DNA of 64,000 nucleotides from Candidatus Margulisiibacteriota bacterium (GTDB lineage Bacteria; Margulisbacteria; Riflemargulisbacteria; GWF2-39-127). This document shows positions 27,772-37,043 of this stretch, in pieces. A program made the position numbers and the translations under genes. The DNA lies in contig QKMY01000021.1 of the NCBI GenBank assembly GCA_003242895.1, positions 62,001 to 126,000 of the forward strand, read 5' to 3'. Positions within the stretch are counted from its first letter, which is position 1. Every line of letters begins with the position of its first letter. The notes beneath the pieces were generated by a model. That model saw only the letters and a list, made by a program, of their open reading frames with translations, ran no database searches and was not told where the DNA came from.

Positions 27772-28920
27772 ATGGGCAAGGTGAAAAAAGTATTACAAAT
27801 AAATAAACTTTACTATCCTTGGATCGGTGGAGTAGAGAAGCACATACAAGATCTTTCGGAACATTTGCTGGAGTTTGATGACCTGGATATTCAAGTGCTC
27901 GCCAGCAATGAAACTTATAACTATGCTGATGAGGTTATTGGCGGGGTCAAGGTGAAAAAGCTTCCGAATATAGTCCACCTGTTTTTTAAAAAGGTATTAC
28001 TTTTCTCAACGCCGGTTTGTCTTTCATTCCCGTTTTGGTTAAGAAAAATAAAAGCAGATATTCTTCATTTTCATATGCCCAACCCACTTGGCGTTATGTC
28101 GTATTTCCTGGCACGCCCAAAAGGGAAGCTTGTGGTTACATGGCAAAGCGACATCGTGAAACAGAAGAAATTCCTTCTGCTCTATGCCCCTTTCGAACGA
28201 TGGTTTTTACGTCGGGCTGACGTTATCATAACCACTTCCGGTAATTTGGTTAATTATTCCAAATTCTTACCTCCTTTTAAGGATAAGTGCAAAATAGTAC
28301 CTTTGGGAATCAATATCGAGGATTACGGGCTAAGTAGTGAAGGCATCCAAAAAGTGAGTGACATTAAAAAGGGCCATACCGGGAAGCACGTGTTGTTTGT
28401 CGGCAGGTTGGTTTATTATAAAGGTGTTAAGTATTTGATTGATGCAATGGAACACATCGACGCAGAATTGACTATCATCGGCAGTGGTCCGTTAAGGACC
28501 ATCTTGGAAGCTCAGATTGAAAAGAAGGGTCTTTCAGGTAAGGTGACAATAATACCTCCGGTGACAACAGAAGAATTAGTCTGTCATTATCATTTGTGCG
28601 ATGTTTTCGTTTTGCCGTCTGTGGCAGTAAGTGAAGCATTCGGAATCGTACAATTAGAAGCAATGGCCTGCGGTAAACCTGTTGTGTCAACGAATCTCCC
28701 CACGAGTGTGACGTATGTCAATGAGAATGGCAAGACCGGTATTGTTGTAGAGCCTGAAGATTCAATGGCTTTAGCCGAAGCAGTTAATAAGCTGCTCAAT
28801 GATAACAACTTGCGAACAACGATGGGAGAATATGCGCAAGCCAGGGTAAAAAGAGATTTTACGAATAAGCAGGTCGCATTCAAAGTAAGAGAAATATATA
28901 AGGAACTTGTTTCTTTTTGA
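27772..28920 (+). CDS. GT4-family glycosyltransferase
   Basis: 382 residues. KKVLQINKLYYPWIGGVEKHIQDL at the N-terminus, VVTWQSDIVKQKKFL, IVPLGINIEDYGL, HVLFVGRLVYYKGVKYLIDAM, LTIIGSGPLR and FVLPSVAVSEAFGIVQLEAMACGKPVVST. This is the classical GT4 pattern seen in mannosyltransferases of polysaccharide loci. It is preceded by a 107-base spacer with no recognisable element. Confidence 0.92.
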   Translation: MGKVKKVLQINKLYYPWIGGVEKHIQDLSEHLLEFDDLDIQVLASNETYNYADEVIGGVKVKKLPNIVHLFFKKVLLFSTPVCLSFPFWLRKIKADILHFHMPNPLGVMSYFLARPKGKLVVTWQSDIVKQKKFLLLYAPFERWFLRRADVIITTSGNLVNYSKFLPPFKDKCKIVPLGINIEDYGLSSEGIQKVSDIKKGHTGKHVLFVGRLVYYKGVKYLIDAMEHIDAELTIIGSGPLRTILEAQIEKKGLSGKVTIIPPVTTEELVCHYHLCDVFVLPSVAVSEAFGIVQLEAMACGKPVVSTNLPTSVTYVNENGKTGIVVEPEDSMALAEAVNKLLNDNNLRTTMGEYAQARVKRDFTNKQVAFKVREIYKELVSF

Positions 28921-29016
28921 GTTGAATTGTACGGCAAGAGGTTCATTGTTTCATTGCTATACTATATAATGTAGTTGGTTCTATTTCTAAAACATTTTTT
29001 GTGAAAGGTGATTGAC

Positions 29017-32000
29017 GTGGATTTTTTAAAAGATCATTTGCTATTGGTTGAATATTTAATCTTGATCGGAGTCGCACTGGGGTATTGGTTATTGGAGACG
29101 AAATCCAAGATTTTTGATAAGATTTTGAATGTCCTGATGCTGGTCCTGGTTGCTGGTATTCCTATAATTTATTCCTCAATAACGCGGTCTGTTTTTGAAG
29201 TTAACAAATTGCTGCTTCTCCGTCTGGTACTTAGTTTCGGCTATGGACTGTGGCTTACCAAATGTATATTGCTTTCAACTCAACACAAAAAAACAGAAGA
29301 AACTACAGAAAGAAAAAAGACAACAAATGTTTTAGGGATAAGCTTAGCTGTTTCTACCATTGTCCTTATTAGTATTTTACCGGTAACGTTGCCTTGGAAG
29401 ATATTCACATTAGTTATTGCGATTTTAACCATATACCTTATTCCTTCGATAGGGTTCCAATGGAAATGGATGCGGCTTGAGAATGCTTTTTTAGCTTGGT
29501 TGCTGGTAAATATTTTTGCTACAATCATTTCAAAAAATATGTACGTAAGTATTATTGGTGCCTATGATCGCTGGGAAGGGATCATTACTGTTTTTAATTA
29601 TATAATGCTGCTATTGATGTTTGCTCAATTAGTAAGAACTCGGCGTGCTTTGTATTGGCTTCTTGGCGGACTGCTGGTACCAACGACGTTATCGGCTATT
29701 TACGGTATTTTTCAGAGCTTTGGCGTCGACTTCATGCATTGGAGCGTCGATCCTACTTCGAGAGTATTTGCCAGCATTAATAATCCAGTCCATTTTAGCG
29801 CATATGTAGGTATGTTGGTTCCTGTAGGCTTAGGCTTTTTACTGCATTTGTGGTCATTATCTGCGAATGATAAAGATTTAAGTAATAAGTATTCGGTATT
29901 GAAATGGGTTATTTATATATCTACATTTCTCTGTTATTACGCGCTTTATCTATCTTTTTCCCGTGCAGCTACTTTAGGGTTTACCGCTTCGATGACCATC
30001 TTCTATTTGTTTTCTTTAGACTTATTCAGTAAAAAAAGTAAAAAAACTTTTATTCTGGATTTTTTTCTGACTGGAGGATTTATAGCCTTATTTTATATTG
30101 ATTATATTTTTCTTTACTTTATGCATGAGTCCCTCGGAAAATATGTTCTTGCTGCGACCGGTCTTTATTTTATCTGCTATTTTGTCTATCAGCTAGTGTA
30201 TATGGCTGAAGAGAGATCTCCTATCGCTATTGTTCGCAGTCTTCTTGCAAATCTTCTATTGCTGACAGTATTTTTCTTTGATGATAGATTTTCCTTTCTT
30301 AAAGATCATTGGTGGGGTTTCGTTGCAATTGCCGGATTATTATCTGTTATCGGCTATTATTTATTCTCAATGACGAGAAAAAAAGGTTTTGACGGTGTCC
30401 GGCTTTCAAGCAAAATACTGATAGTGTATATGTTTGCAAAGCTTCAATTTGTGGTATCAAGCTGGGCAGCCATTGGTATCTATATCGTCCTGTTATTTGT
30501 GATCTATATACTTGTACAGGAAAAAGATAATCTCAACAAAACTTTTTTCAAGGCTATACTTAAGCTGTTCGCAATAATAATTGCTATTCCAACGGTGATA
30601 TGCCTTCTCTTCGATCGAACAATGATTGATCAGTTTGTTAGTCCGGAACTTGGTATCTTGATAATGAACTTTATTTTTTTGACAGCTGTTAGTATTTATC
30701 TTTTCGTTATTGGAAAAGAAAATATTAAGCAAGAGAAGATAAATATGCTGGTCTCTTTTATGTTGCTTTTTGCGGTAATTGTATTTGTTCCATCTTTTTC
30801 GAACAAAATAACCGAGCTTTTTCAACAAAAAGATTCCTCTAAGTTTAGTGCCGCACTTCAAGCAGCAGGAAAAGTCGGATCATATGGGACTGTAGCATTG
30901 GAAGGAACTGCTCGAACCAGTATGTGGAAGAGTTCGTTGCCATGGATCAAAGACAATATGTTTTTAGGGACCGGACCGGATACGGTAAAGGAAATGTACC
31001 CTAAATATCGTCGGGCAGATTACGGTATTCTTGAAGGCGGTCACAATTTTACTCCTGACCGGGTGCACAATGAATATCTTAACACTGCAATCACAACTGG
31101 CCTGATAGGGTTCGCTGTTCGATGGTTTTGGTTAATCGGAGGATTTTTTGTAATTTCCTTAGGGTTTTTGTATAAAAATCAAAACAAACCTTTATTTTAC
31201 ATTCTTATAGGTACAATGTCCGGAGCTATGGTCCATTTGGGACAGCTCAATTTTAATTTCAGTGTTGTTGCTACAGCTGTTCTTTTTTATTCCTTAATAG
31301 GGTTATCTCTTGCAATCGGATATTTTAATCTTGGCAATCCGGAAGAAAAACTAGAGGAAGTACCGGCTGAAATTGATAATAAACGTAAATCGAAATCAAA
31401 AAAAGAGCTCAGGATGTCTAATCCTTTTTTTGATGAACCGTTTGATGATACCAAAGTAGATTCTTCGGCCTGGGTAAAAATTACACTTTTATGGATAGTG
31501 GTAGGAGTTTTTGTCTGGCAGGCTTTTTGCCCTTACTTAGCTGAGCGTTATTATCGCGAGGGGTTTAATTATTCGTCACAGAAGCGACGTGATCTCTCGA
31601 TTGTAGAACTTGCCAAAGCTTGCAATTACGCACCATGGGAGACTCAATATCGTGTTCAATTAGGGAAAGACTATGAAGAGATGGCTGGAGATTTGACAAA
31701 TATTCCGGAGAAATTAGCGGCCTATAAAAAAGCGGAGCTGGAATATGATAATATACTCAGGATAAGCCCATTAAACCCCTGGTATATAAATAGATTGGCA
31801 AATGTATTTTTACAATATCAGAATTTATATTCCGATCCAAAAATGAAGGCTGACTATCTTAACAAAGCCGAAACTCTATTACACAGTGCCGCTACTATAG
31901 ACAACAATGATCCTCTGTTTCATATGAGCTACGGTTTTTTTATGCACAAATTGGGAAAAGTAGATGTTGCAATGAAAGAATATGAAAAAGTTCTTGCCAT

Positions 32001-32487
32001 AGATGGCAGGATGAGCGAGGCCAGGTATAATATGGCAGATATATACAGAATGCGTGGGGATGTAACCAGGGCGATTCAAGAGTATGAATATATCGCTACG
32101 AGTGATCCTACTTTTACTAGTATATATGATAGTCTGGGGAGAATATATTTTTCTAGACAAGAATTTAATAAAGCAGTTTTTGTTTTTGAAAAAGCGCTCA
32201 TTCAAAATCCGACAGACATTAATTTACTGCGCAATTTGGGAGCGACCTATCACCAACTACAAAATTGGGATAAAGCTGTTGGTGTTTATAAGCAAGCCTT
32301 ACGAAGCAATCCTCAGGATGTAATGATAAGGCGGTATCTTGCTCAAGCCTATTATAATAAAGGAGATATTGAACTCGCTTTAGCTCAATTGGAAGAAATA
32401 CAGAGGATAGCACCGGATGATCAAGCAGTTATTCAAAATATTAACGCGATGAGGTATCAGCTTCAACGGGGTCAAGCAAAAAAATAA
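29017..32487 (+). CDS. O-antigen ligase/polymerase (Wzy/WaaL-type) with C-terminal TPR domain
   Basis: 1156 residues. The first 780 residues form a polytopic membrane domain with at least twelve hydrophobic segments. The Wzy_C region is recognisable by SMWKSSLPWIKDNMFLGTGPDT and DRVHNEYLNTAITTGLIG, where the His-containing periplasmic loop is characteristic. After one more membrane segment near 815-835, the last 320 residues are TPR repeats (EARYNMADIYRMRGDVTRAI, IYDSLGRIYFSRQEFNKAV, LLRNLGATYHQLQNWDKAV, RYLAQAYYNKGDIELAL). The family polymerises or transfers undecaprenyl-linked glycans outside the membrane. The GTG at 29017 is preferred over GTG 29008 because AAAGGTG sits six bases before it. 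Confidence 0.9.
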   Translation: MDFLKDHLLLVEYLILIGVALGYWLLETKSKIFDKILNVLMLVLVAGIPIIYSSITRSVFEVNKLLLLRLVLSFGYGLWLTKCILLSTQHKKTEETTERKKTTNVLGISLAVSTIVLISILPVTLPWKIFTLVIAILTIYLIPSIGFQWKWMRLENAFLAWLLVNIFATIISKNMYVSIIGAYDRWEGIITVFNYIMLLLMFAQLVRTRRALYWLLGGLLVPTTLSAIYGIFQSFGVDFMHWSVDPTSRVFASINNPVHFSAYVGMLVPVGLGFLLHLWSLSANDKDLSNKYSVLKWVIYISTFLCYYALYLSFSRAATLGFTASMTIFYLFSLDLFSKKSKKTFILDFFLTGGFIALFYIDYIFLYFMHESLGKYVLAATGLYFICYFVYQLVYMAEERSPIAIVRSLLANLLLLTVFFFDDRFSFLKDHWWGFVAIAGLLSVIGYYLFSMTRKKGFDGVRLSSKILIVYMFAKLQFVVSSWAAIGIYIVLLFVIYILVQEKDNLNKTFFKAILKLFAIIIAIPTVICLLFDRTMIDQFVSPELGILIMNFIFLTAVSIYLFVIGKENIKQEKINMLVSFMLLFAVIVFVPSFSNKITELFQQKDSSKFSAALQAAGKVGSYGTVALEGTARTSMWKSSLPWIKDNMFLGTGPDTVKEMYPKYRRADYGILEGGHNFTPDRVHNEYLNTAITTGLIGFAVRWFWLIGGFFVISLGFLYKNQNKPLFYILIGTMSGAMVHLGQLNFNFSVVATAVLFYSLIGLSLAIGYFNLGNPEEKLEEVPAEIDNKRKSKSKKELRMSNPFFDEPFDDTKVDSSAWVKITLLWIVVGVFVWQAFCPYLAERYYREGFNYSSQKRRDLSIVELAKACNYAPWETQYRVQLGKDYEEMAGDLTNIPEKLAAYKKAELEYDNILRISPLNPWYINRLANVFLQYQNLYSDPKMKADYLNKAETLLHSAATIDNNDPLFHMSYGFFMHKLGKVDVAMKEYEKVLAIDGRMSEARYNMADIYRMRGDVTRAIQEYEYIATSDPTFTSIYDSLGRIYFSRQEFNKAVFVFEKALIQNPTDINLLRNLGATYHQLQNWDKAVGVYKQALRSNPQDVMIRRYLAQAYYNKGDIELALAQLEEIQRIAPDDQAVIQNINAMRYQLQRGQAKK

Positions 32488-32488
32488 G

Positions 32489-33934
32489 ATGCAAAAATAC
32501 GTCGTTCGATATTCTTTGACATTAGTTAAATTATTTGGTGACATAGTAATTATTAATTTGGGTTTACTATTTGGGTATGCCATTAAGTTCAAATTATATC
32601 TTCTTAGCAGTTATTTTAACATTAATATACAAATAGAGAATCCTGCCGCTCAGATTGAGCCATACCTTTCTATAATGTTTGTTTATTCGTTGTTGATGGT
32701 TTTTACCCTCTATTTTGCCGGCGTATACAAAATGCGGTATGGTATTTTTGCTGAGTTCGATGAGATCATTAAGATTATCAAAGGTATCAGTATCGGAGTA
32801 ATTGAGGTAATGGCATTTACCTTTATTTATAAGAGTTTTCCCGGATCGCGATTTGTACTCTTATATTCAGGGTTATTTACGATTTTCTTGATGTCCTGCT
32901 ATCATATTTTCATTTTACAACTCCAGAACTATTTTCGGACCAAGGGCCTTGGAAGCCAGAAGGTTATGATTGTCGGTTCGGATGAAATGGGGCAGTCGGT
33001 AGCTGAAAGAATAATCAAGAATCCGTCAGCTGGGTTTCATTTAGTCGGGTTTGTTGATAATAAGAACCCGGAAAAAATATCTTATAATATTAGCAAGTAT
33101 TTTAATTATCTAGGTAATCTTGATGAGCTTGTAAATATTATAAAACAAAAAAGAATAAATAAAGTTATTGTAACAACCACGGATGTAGCACGTGAGGACC
33201 TCGAACAATGGTATCAGAAATGTGAAGAGCTTAATGTCGAGTTCCAGATTATTCCGGATTATTTAGAACTTATATCAACAACGGTTTCCATATCTGACAT
33301 TGACGGTATCCCAATAATTACTATTCGTAATCTCAAACGATCATGGATTGAAAATGTTTATAAACGGATATTGGATATCTCAATCGCTTTATTTATGGTG
33401 CTCCTGGTATCTCCTGTAATGTTGCTTACCTATATTATGATTCGTATTACATCGAAGGGACCAGCTGTCTTTGAGCAGGAAAGGGTCGGGAAAAATAGTA
33501 AATCATTCAAAATGTACAAATTCAGGTCTATGATGGTCGATGCAGAAACTGGTTCGGGCCCAAAAATAGTTGTTGATCGAGATGATGATCGAGTTACTGC
33601 AGTTGGTAAGATCATTAGAAAACTGAGTATCGATGAATTGCCCCAATTAATCAATGTTCTTAAGGGGGACATGAGTATTGTCGGACCACGGCCTGAACGC
33701 GAACATTTCATAAAAAAATTTGATAATGAATATCCTGGTTTTTCGAAGCGATTGTTGGTAAAGCCGGGAATTACCGGGTGGGCTCAGATAAACGGACGGG
33801 CTGCACTATCATCAAGAGTTGAAGAAAAACTTCGTTATGATCTTTATTATATAGAAAACTGGTCAATTCTTTTTGATATCAAAATAGTTATCAAAACTGT
33901 CCTGAAAGTAATCTTTGCCAAAGAAGCTTATTAG
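32489..33934 (+). CDS. Undecaprenyl-phosphate sugar phosphotransferase (initiating glycosyltransferase)
   Basis: 481 residues, the usual length for WbaP/WcaJ-like enzymes. Four N-terminal transmembrane helices (about 10-125), a Rossmann-type CoA-binding-like domain (QKVMIVGSDEMGQSVAERI), a membrane re-entrant helix (ILDISIALFMVLLVSPVML) and the bacterial sugar-transferase domain with MYKFRSMMVDAE, KLSIDELPQLINVLKGDMS, VGPRPERE and KPGITGWAQINGR. It transfers a sugar phosphate to undecaprenyl phosphate, starting the repeat unit. It begins one base after the ligase/polymerase stop codon. Confidence 0.95.
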   Translation: MQKYVVRYSLTLVKLFGDIVIINLGLLFGYAIKFKLYLLSSYFNINIQIENPAAQIEPYLSIMFVYSLLMVFTLYFAGVYKMRYGIFAEFDEIIKIIKGISIGVIEVMAFTFIYKSFPGSRFVLLYSGLFTIFLMSCYHIFILQLQNYFRTKGLGSQKVMIVGSDEMGQSVAERIIKNPSAGFHLVGFVDNKNPEKISYNISKYFNYLGNLDELVNIIKQKRINKVIVTTTDVAREDLEQWYQKCEELNVEFQIIPDYLELISTTVSISDIDGIPIITIRNLKRSWIENVYKRILDISIALFMVLLVSPVMLLTYIMIRITSKGPAVFEQERVGKNSKSFKMYKFRSMMVDAETGSGPKIVVDRDDDRVTAVGKIIRKLSIDELPQLINVLKGDMSIVGPRPEREHFIKKFDNEYPGFSKRLLVKPGITGWAQINGRAALSSRVEEKLRYDLYYIENWSILFDIKIVIKTVLKVIFAKEAY

Positions 33935-33954
33935 GATTTCATTTGCCTTATAGC

Positions 33955-34000
33955 GTATCCAAAGTGTGGATACAGTGCTGTACGTATCTACTTTGGGTAT
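33955..34000. repeat. Imperfect hairpin after the polysaccharide locus
   Basis: Arms 33955-33973 and 33984-34000 pair over about 17 positions with a two-base bulge around a 10-base loop. No T run follows, so it is not a classical intrinsic terminator. It lies between the sugar transferase and the RlpA-like gene and could mark the end of the locus or act as an operator-like site. Confidence 0.5.
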
Positions 34001-34056
34001 TGTCCTTCTGTGTATATTTCTATATAATTAGGTAAAAATTAATTAAGGAGACCTGT

Positions 34057-34761
34057 GTGAGATATTTGATATATATTTTTATTGTCACTTTATTCTCGAT
34101 AAACACCGCTTTTTCCTATAATCTCAATGTTTATAGTAGAAATGTAAAAGATGATATTGGCGAGGTGGTAATTAACAATAATATTATCATGAGATTATAT
34201 GACACTATTGATAAGCAAGACCCTGCTATACGGGCGGAGAAAATGGTTCAGAGAATTACTCAGCTTATAGCTATTGGTCTTAACCCTTATAACATAAAAG
34301 TAAAATATACGGACGGTTATTATCACGGGGTTATTGGTAACAGAAAGTTGTTCACAGTCGGAAGGAAGGAAGCAGCAATTAATCAGACAACGGAGGATAT
34401 GCTAGCTATTGAGTGGATTGAAAAACTTAGAGCTGTGCTAAAAAATATGCCTGTTTCTGATGTGAAGATAAGTGAAGATGAACTACAATCTTCTCTTGCT
34501 AATAATGTGCCGGAAACTGGTTATGCTTCTTCCTTTGAAGCTGATTCAAATGATTTCCTGGGAGTGCACCCTTCCTTGCCGGTTGGCACTATTGTAAGGG
34601 TCAAAAATATTCATAACAGCTGGAGTATCGTGGTGAAGATAATTGGAAATAAAGTTCTTCCTGCCGGAAGAGTGATCACTGTTTCGCAAACAGCAGCCAA
34701 GGCGTTGGGATTAGCACAGACCGGGCTTAGTAAAGTCTTAATCTCTACTGCGGTGTATTGA
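34057..34761 (+). CDS. Secreted RlpA-like double-psi beta-barrel protein
   Basis: 234 residues. A signal peptide is visible (YLIYIFIVTLFSINTAFS, cleavage near residue 20) with no lipobox Cys. A central region of unknown fold is followed at about 150-234 by a double-psi beta-barrel resembling RlpA: GYASSFEA, HPSLPVGTIVRVKN, SIVVKIIG, LPAGRVITVSQTAAKALGLAQTG. RlpA is a murein lytic transglycosylase, but the usual catalytic-region NDRGP is replaced here by IGNK, so it may bind peptidoglycan without cutting it. The GTG start has AAGGAG upstream. It overlaps gltX by one base (TGATG). Confidence 0.75.
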   Translation: MRYLIYIFIVTLFSINTAFSYNLNVYSRNVKDDIGEVVINNNIIMRLYDTIDKQDPAIRAEKMVQRITQLIAIGLNPYNIKVKYTDGYYHGVIGNRKLFTVGRKEAAINQTTEDMLAIEWIEKLRAVLKNMPVSDVKISEDELQSSLANNVPETGYASSFEADSNDFLGVHPSLPVGTIVRVKNIHNSWSIVVKIIGNKVLPAGRVITVSQTAAKALGLAQTGLSKVLISTAVY

Positions 34762-36203
34762 TGGCTAGAGTTCGATTTGCTCCGAGTCCAACAGGAAACC
34801 TCCATATAGGAAGCGTGAGGACTGCGCTTTTCAACTGGCTTTATGCTAAACGGGTTAATGGCAGCTACATTTTAAGAATAGAAGACACTGATCTCCAAAG
34901 GTCCACAAAAGAATACGAGGACAATATACTTGCAGGTCTTAAATGGCTCGGTCTCGAATGGGATGAGGGACCAGGAAAAGAAGATTCGGTTCGATATCGA
35001 CAGACAGAGCGTATTGCACAGCATGTTTATGTGCCATTTGTCGAGAAATTGCTTGAGCAAGATGACGCATACTACTGTTATTGCACTCCTGAAGAGCTTG
35101 AAAAAGAGAAAGCATTATCTGCCGCTCAAGGTCTCGCACCTGGATATACAGGAAAATGCAGGAATCTGACAAGCGAACAATCTGAACAATACAAAGCCGA
35201 AGGAAGAGCGTGTGCTGTTAGGTTCAGGGTTAAACCTGAGAAGATAATTGTTAAAGATATTATTCGGGGCAATGTCGAATTTGACACAAACCTGATTAAT
35301 GATTTTGTCATACAGAAAGCAGACGGCTCGCCGGCATATAATTTTGCTGTAGTAGTAGATGATATTGCAATGAGGATTACCCATGTTATTCGCGGAGAAG
35401 ATCATCTGCCGAACACTCCTAAACAAATTATGCTTTATAATGCGTTATCGTCCAATTTGCCTGAATTTGCACATCTTCCTATGATACTTGGCCCCGATAA
35501 GTCTAAACTCAGCAAGAGACATGGGGCTACGTCGGTTGTTGAATATCAGGAGCAAGGGTTTTTACCGGAAGCGCTTATTAATTACTTATCTTTGCTTGGC
35601 TGGTCGCACCCGGAAGGCAAAGAAAAGATGCCGGTTCAAGAGATAATCAATAACTTTCATATAGAGAGAATATCAAAAAGTGGTGCTGTGTTTGATGTAG
35701 AAAAACTTAGATGGATGAATGGTCTGTATGTAAGGGAATTACCGGAAGAAAAACTTGTTAAAGCAGTCATGCCATTTTTAATTAGAGCTTATGGTTCTTC
35801 AGTTGAGGAAAAAAGCCAGGAATGGCTGAGTGAAGTTATTCAATCTGTCCGGGATAATTTGACCGTGTTAACTGACATTGTTTCTGCTACAAGTGTTTAT
35901 TTTGTTGCTAAACCTGAATATCAGCCGGATTTTATCCTGAAATATCTTCACGATGATCTGAGCAAATCGATAATCACCGATGTTATCAATACCTTTACGT
36001 CTTTATCTGTGTATTCGGAAGAGGTAATTAAAGATTATATTAACGCACTGCCGGTTAAGTATTCCTGTGGGAAAGGGAAGGTACTTAAGCCCCTTCGTTA
36101 TGCCGTTTCCGGACAGGAACACGGGCCATTGTTTGTTAAATTATTATACCTTTTAGGAAGAGAGACTGTTGTTGATCGCTTAAAAAAAGCGTTAGATATG
36201 TAG
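34761..36203 (+). CDS. gltX: Glutamyl-tRNA synthetase
   Basis: 480 residues, full length for a bacterial GluRS. Class I signature RFAPSPTGNLHIGSVRTALFN at the N-terminus and the KMSKS equivalent KLSKRHGA near 253, then the helical anticodon-binding region ending in GRETVVDRLKKAL. It charges tRNA-Glu and, in many lineages lacking GlnRS, tRNA-Gln as well. The ATG at 34761 is preferred to the in-frame TTG one codon earlier; it shares an A with the preceding stop codon. Confidence 0.97.
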   Translation: MARVRFAPSPTGNLHIGSVRTALFNWLYAKRVNGSYILRIEDTDLQRSTKEYEDNILAGLKWLGLEWDEGPGKEDSVRYRQTERIAQHVYVPFVEKLLEQDDAYYCYCTPEELEKEKALSAAQGLAPGYTGKCRNLTSEQSEQYKAEGRACAVRFRVKPEKIIVKDIIRGNVEFDTNLINDFVIQKADGSPAYNFAVVVDDIAMRITHVIRGEDHLPNTPKQIMLYNALSSNLPEFAHLPMILGPDKSKLSKRHGATSVVEYQEQGFLPEALINYLSLLGWSHPEGKEKMPVQEIINNFHIERISKSGAVFDVEKLRWMNGLYVRELPEEKLVKAVMPFLIRAYGSSVEEKSQEWLSEVIQSVRDNLTVLTDIVSATSVYFVAKPEYQPDFILKYLHDDLSKSIITDVINTFTSLSVYSEEVIKDYINALPVKYSCGKGKVLKPLRYAVSGQEHGPLFVKLLYLLGRETVVDRLKKALDM

Positions 36204-36243
36204 CTTAGCTTTATAGCCCCAACCTTAAGGGGGGGGCCAGGAA

Positions 36244-36271
36244 GTGACAAGTAACGCGTAACAGGTGACGA
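36244..36271. repeat. Four degenerate 7-base repeats (GTRACNN)
   Basis: Four contiguous heptamers GTGACAA, GTAACGC, GTAACAG and GTGACGA lie between gltX and pdxJ, just after a run of eight G residues (within 36229-36238). The unit resembles short tandem heptamers dispersed in some bacterial genomes. No function can be assigned. Confidence 0.6.
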
Positions 36272-36314
36272 AGCTGTAAGTCCCGTTTAGAGGATTTAGG
36301 GAAGGGAAAAGAAT

Positions 36315-37043
36315 ATGGGGAAACATAAGGTTCTGCTTGGAGTAAATATCGATCATGTCGCAACAATTCGTGAAGCCCGAAAAGGTATAGAGCCTGATCC
36401 TGTACATGCTGCTGTTATCGCTGAACTGGCCGGTGCTGATCAAATCACCGTTCATTTGCGGGAGGACCGTCGACATATAAATGATCGGGATATAAGCTTG
36501 CTGCGGCAAACTATTAAGACAAAGCTTAACCTTGAAATGGCTGTAGAGCGAGAGATTATTGATATTGCGAAGTGCATAAGGCCTGATTCTGTGACCCTGG
36601 TTCCTGAAAAGCGTGAAGAGGTTACTACCGAAGGCGGGTTAGATGTAAAAAACAATTTCGAAGCAATTAAAAATGTTATCCATGAATTTGAATCAGAGAA
36701 CATTGAAGTAAGTCTTTTTATTGACCCTGATTCGGAACAGCTGAATTTCTCGTATAAAGCAGGAGCTAAAAATGTTGAATTTCATACCGGTCAGTACGCT
36801 AATGCAAAAACTTCTAATCAAGTAGCTGAGGAACTCGAAAGACTTAGCCGGGTAGCAGGAGAAGCCTCGAATTACGGCATAAAAGTAAAAGCCGGGCATG
36901 GATTGAACTATCAGAATGTCAGGGCTGTTGCCGGGATTAAGCAGATTGAAGAATTGAATATCGGACATAGTATTGTTAGTCGAGCTGTTTTAACCGGTCT
37001 GAGCGAAGCTGTCTTTACCATGAAAAAAATGATAAATGAATAA
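36315..37043 (+). CDS. pdxJ: Pyridoxine 5'-phosphate synthase
   Basis: 242 residues, the normal length. LGVNIDHVATIREARKG at the start, ADQITVHLREDRRHINDRD, SVTLVPEKREEVTTEGGLDV, VEFHTGQYA and KAGHGLNYQNV are all PdxJ hallmarks. It condenses 1-deoxyxylulose 5-phosphate with 3-amino-2-oxopropyl phosphate, the last step in the DXP-dependent vitamin B6 route. It overlaps the next gene by eight bases. Confidence 0.97.
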   Translation: MGKHKVLLGVNIDHVATIREARKGIEPDPVHAAVIAELAGADQITVHLREDRRHINDRDISLLRQTIKTKLNLEMAVEREIIDIAKCIRPDSVTLVPEKREEVTTEGGLDVKNNFEAIKNVIHEFESENIEVSLFIDPDSEQLNFSYKAGAKNVEFHTGQYANAKTSNQVAEELERLSRVAGEASNYGIKVKAGHGLNYQNVRAVAGIKQIEELNIGHSIVSRAVLTGLSEAVFTMKKMINE

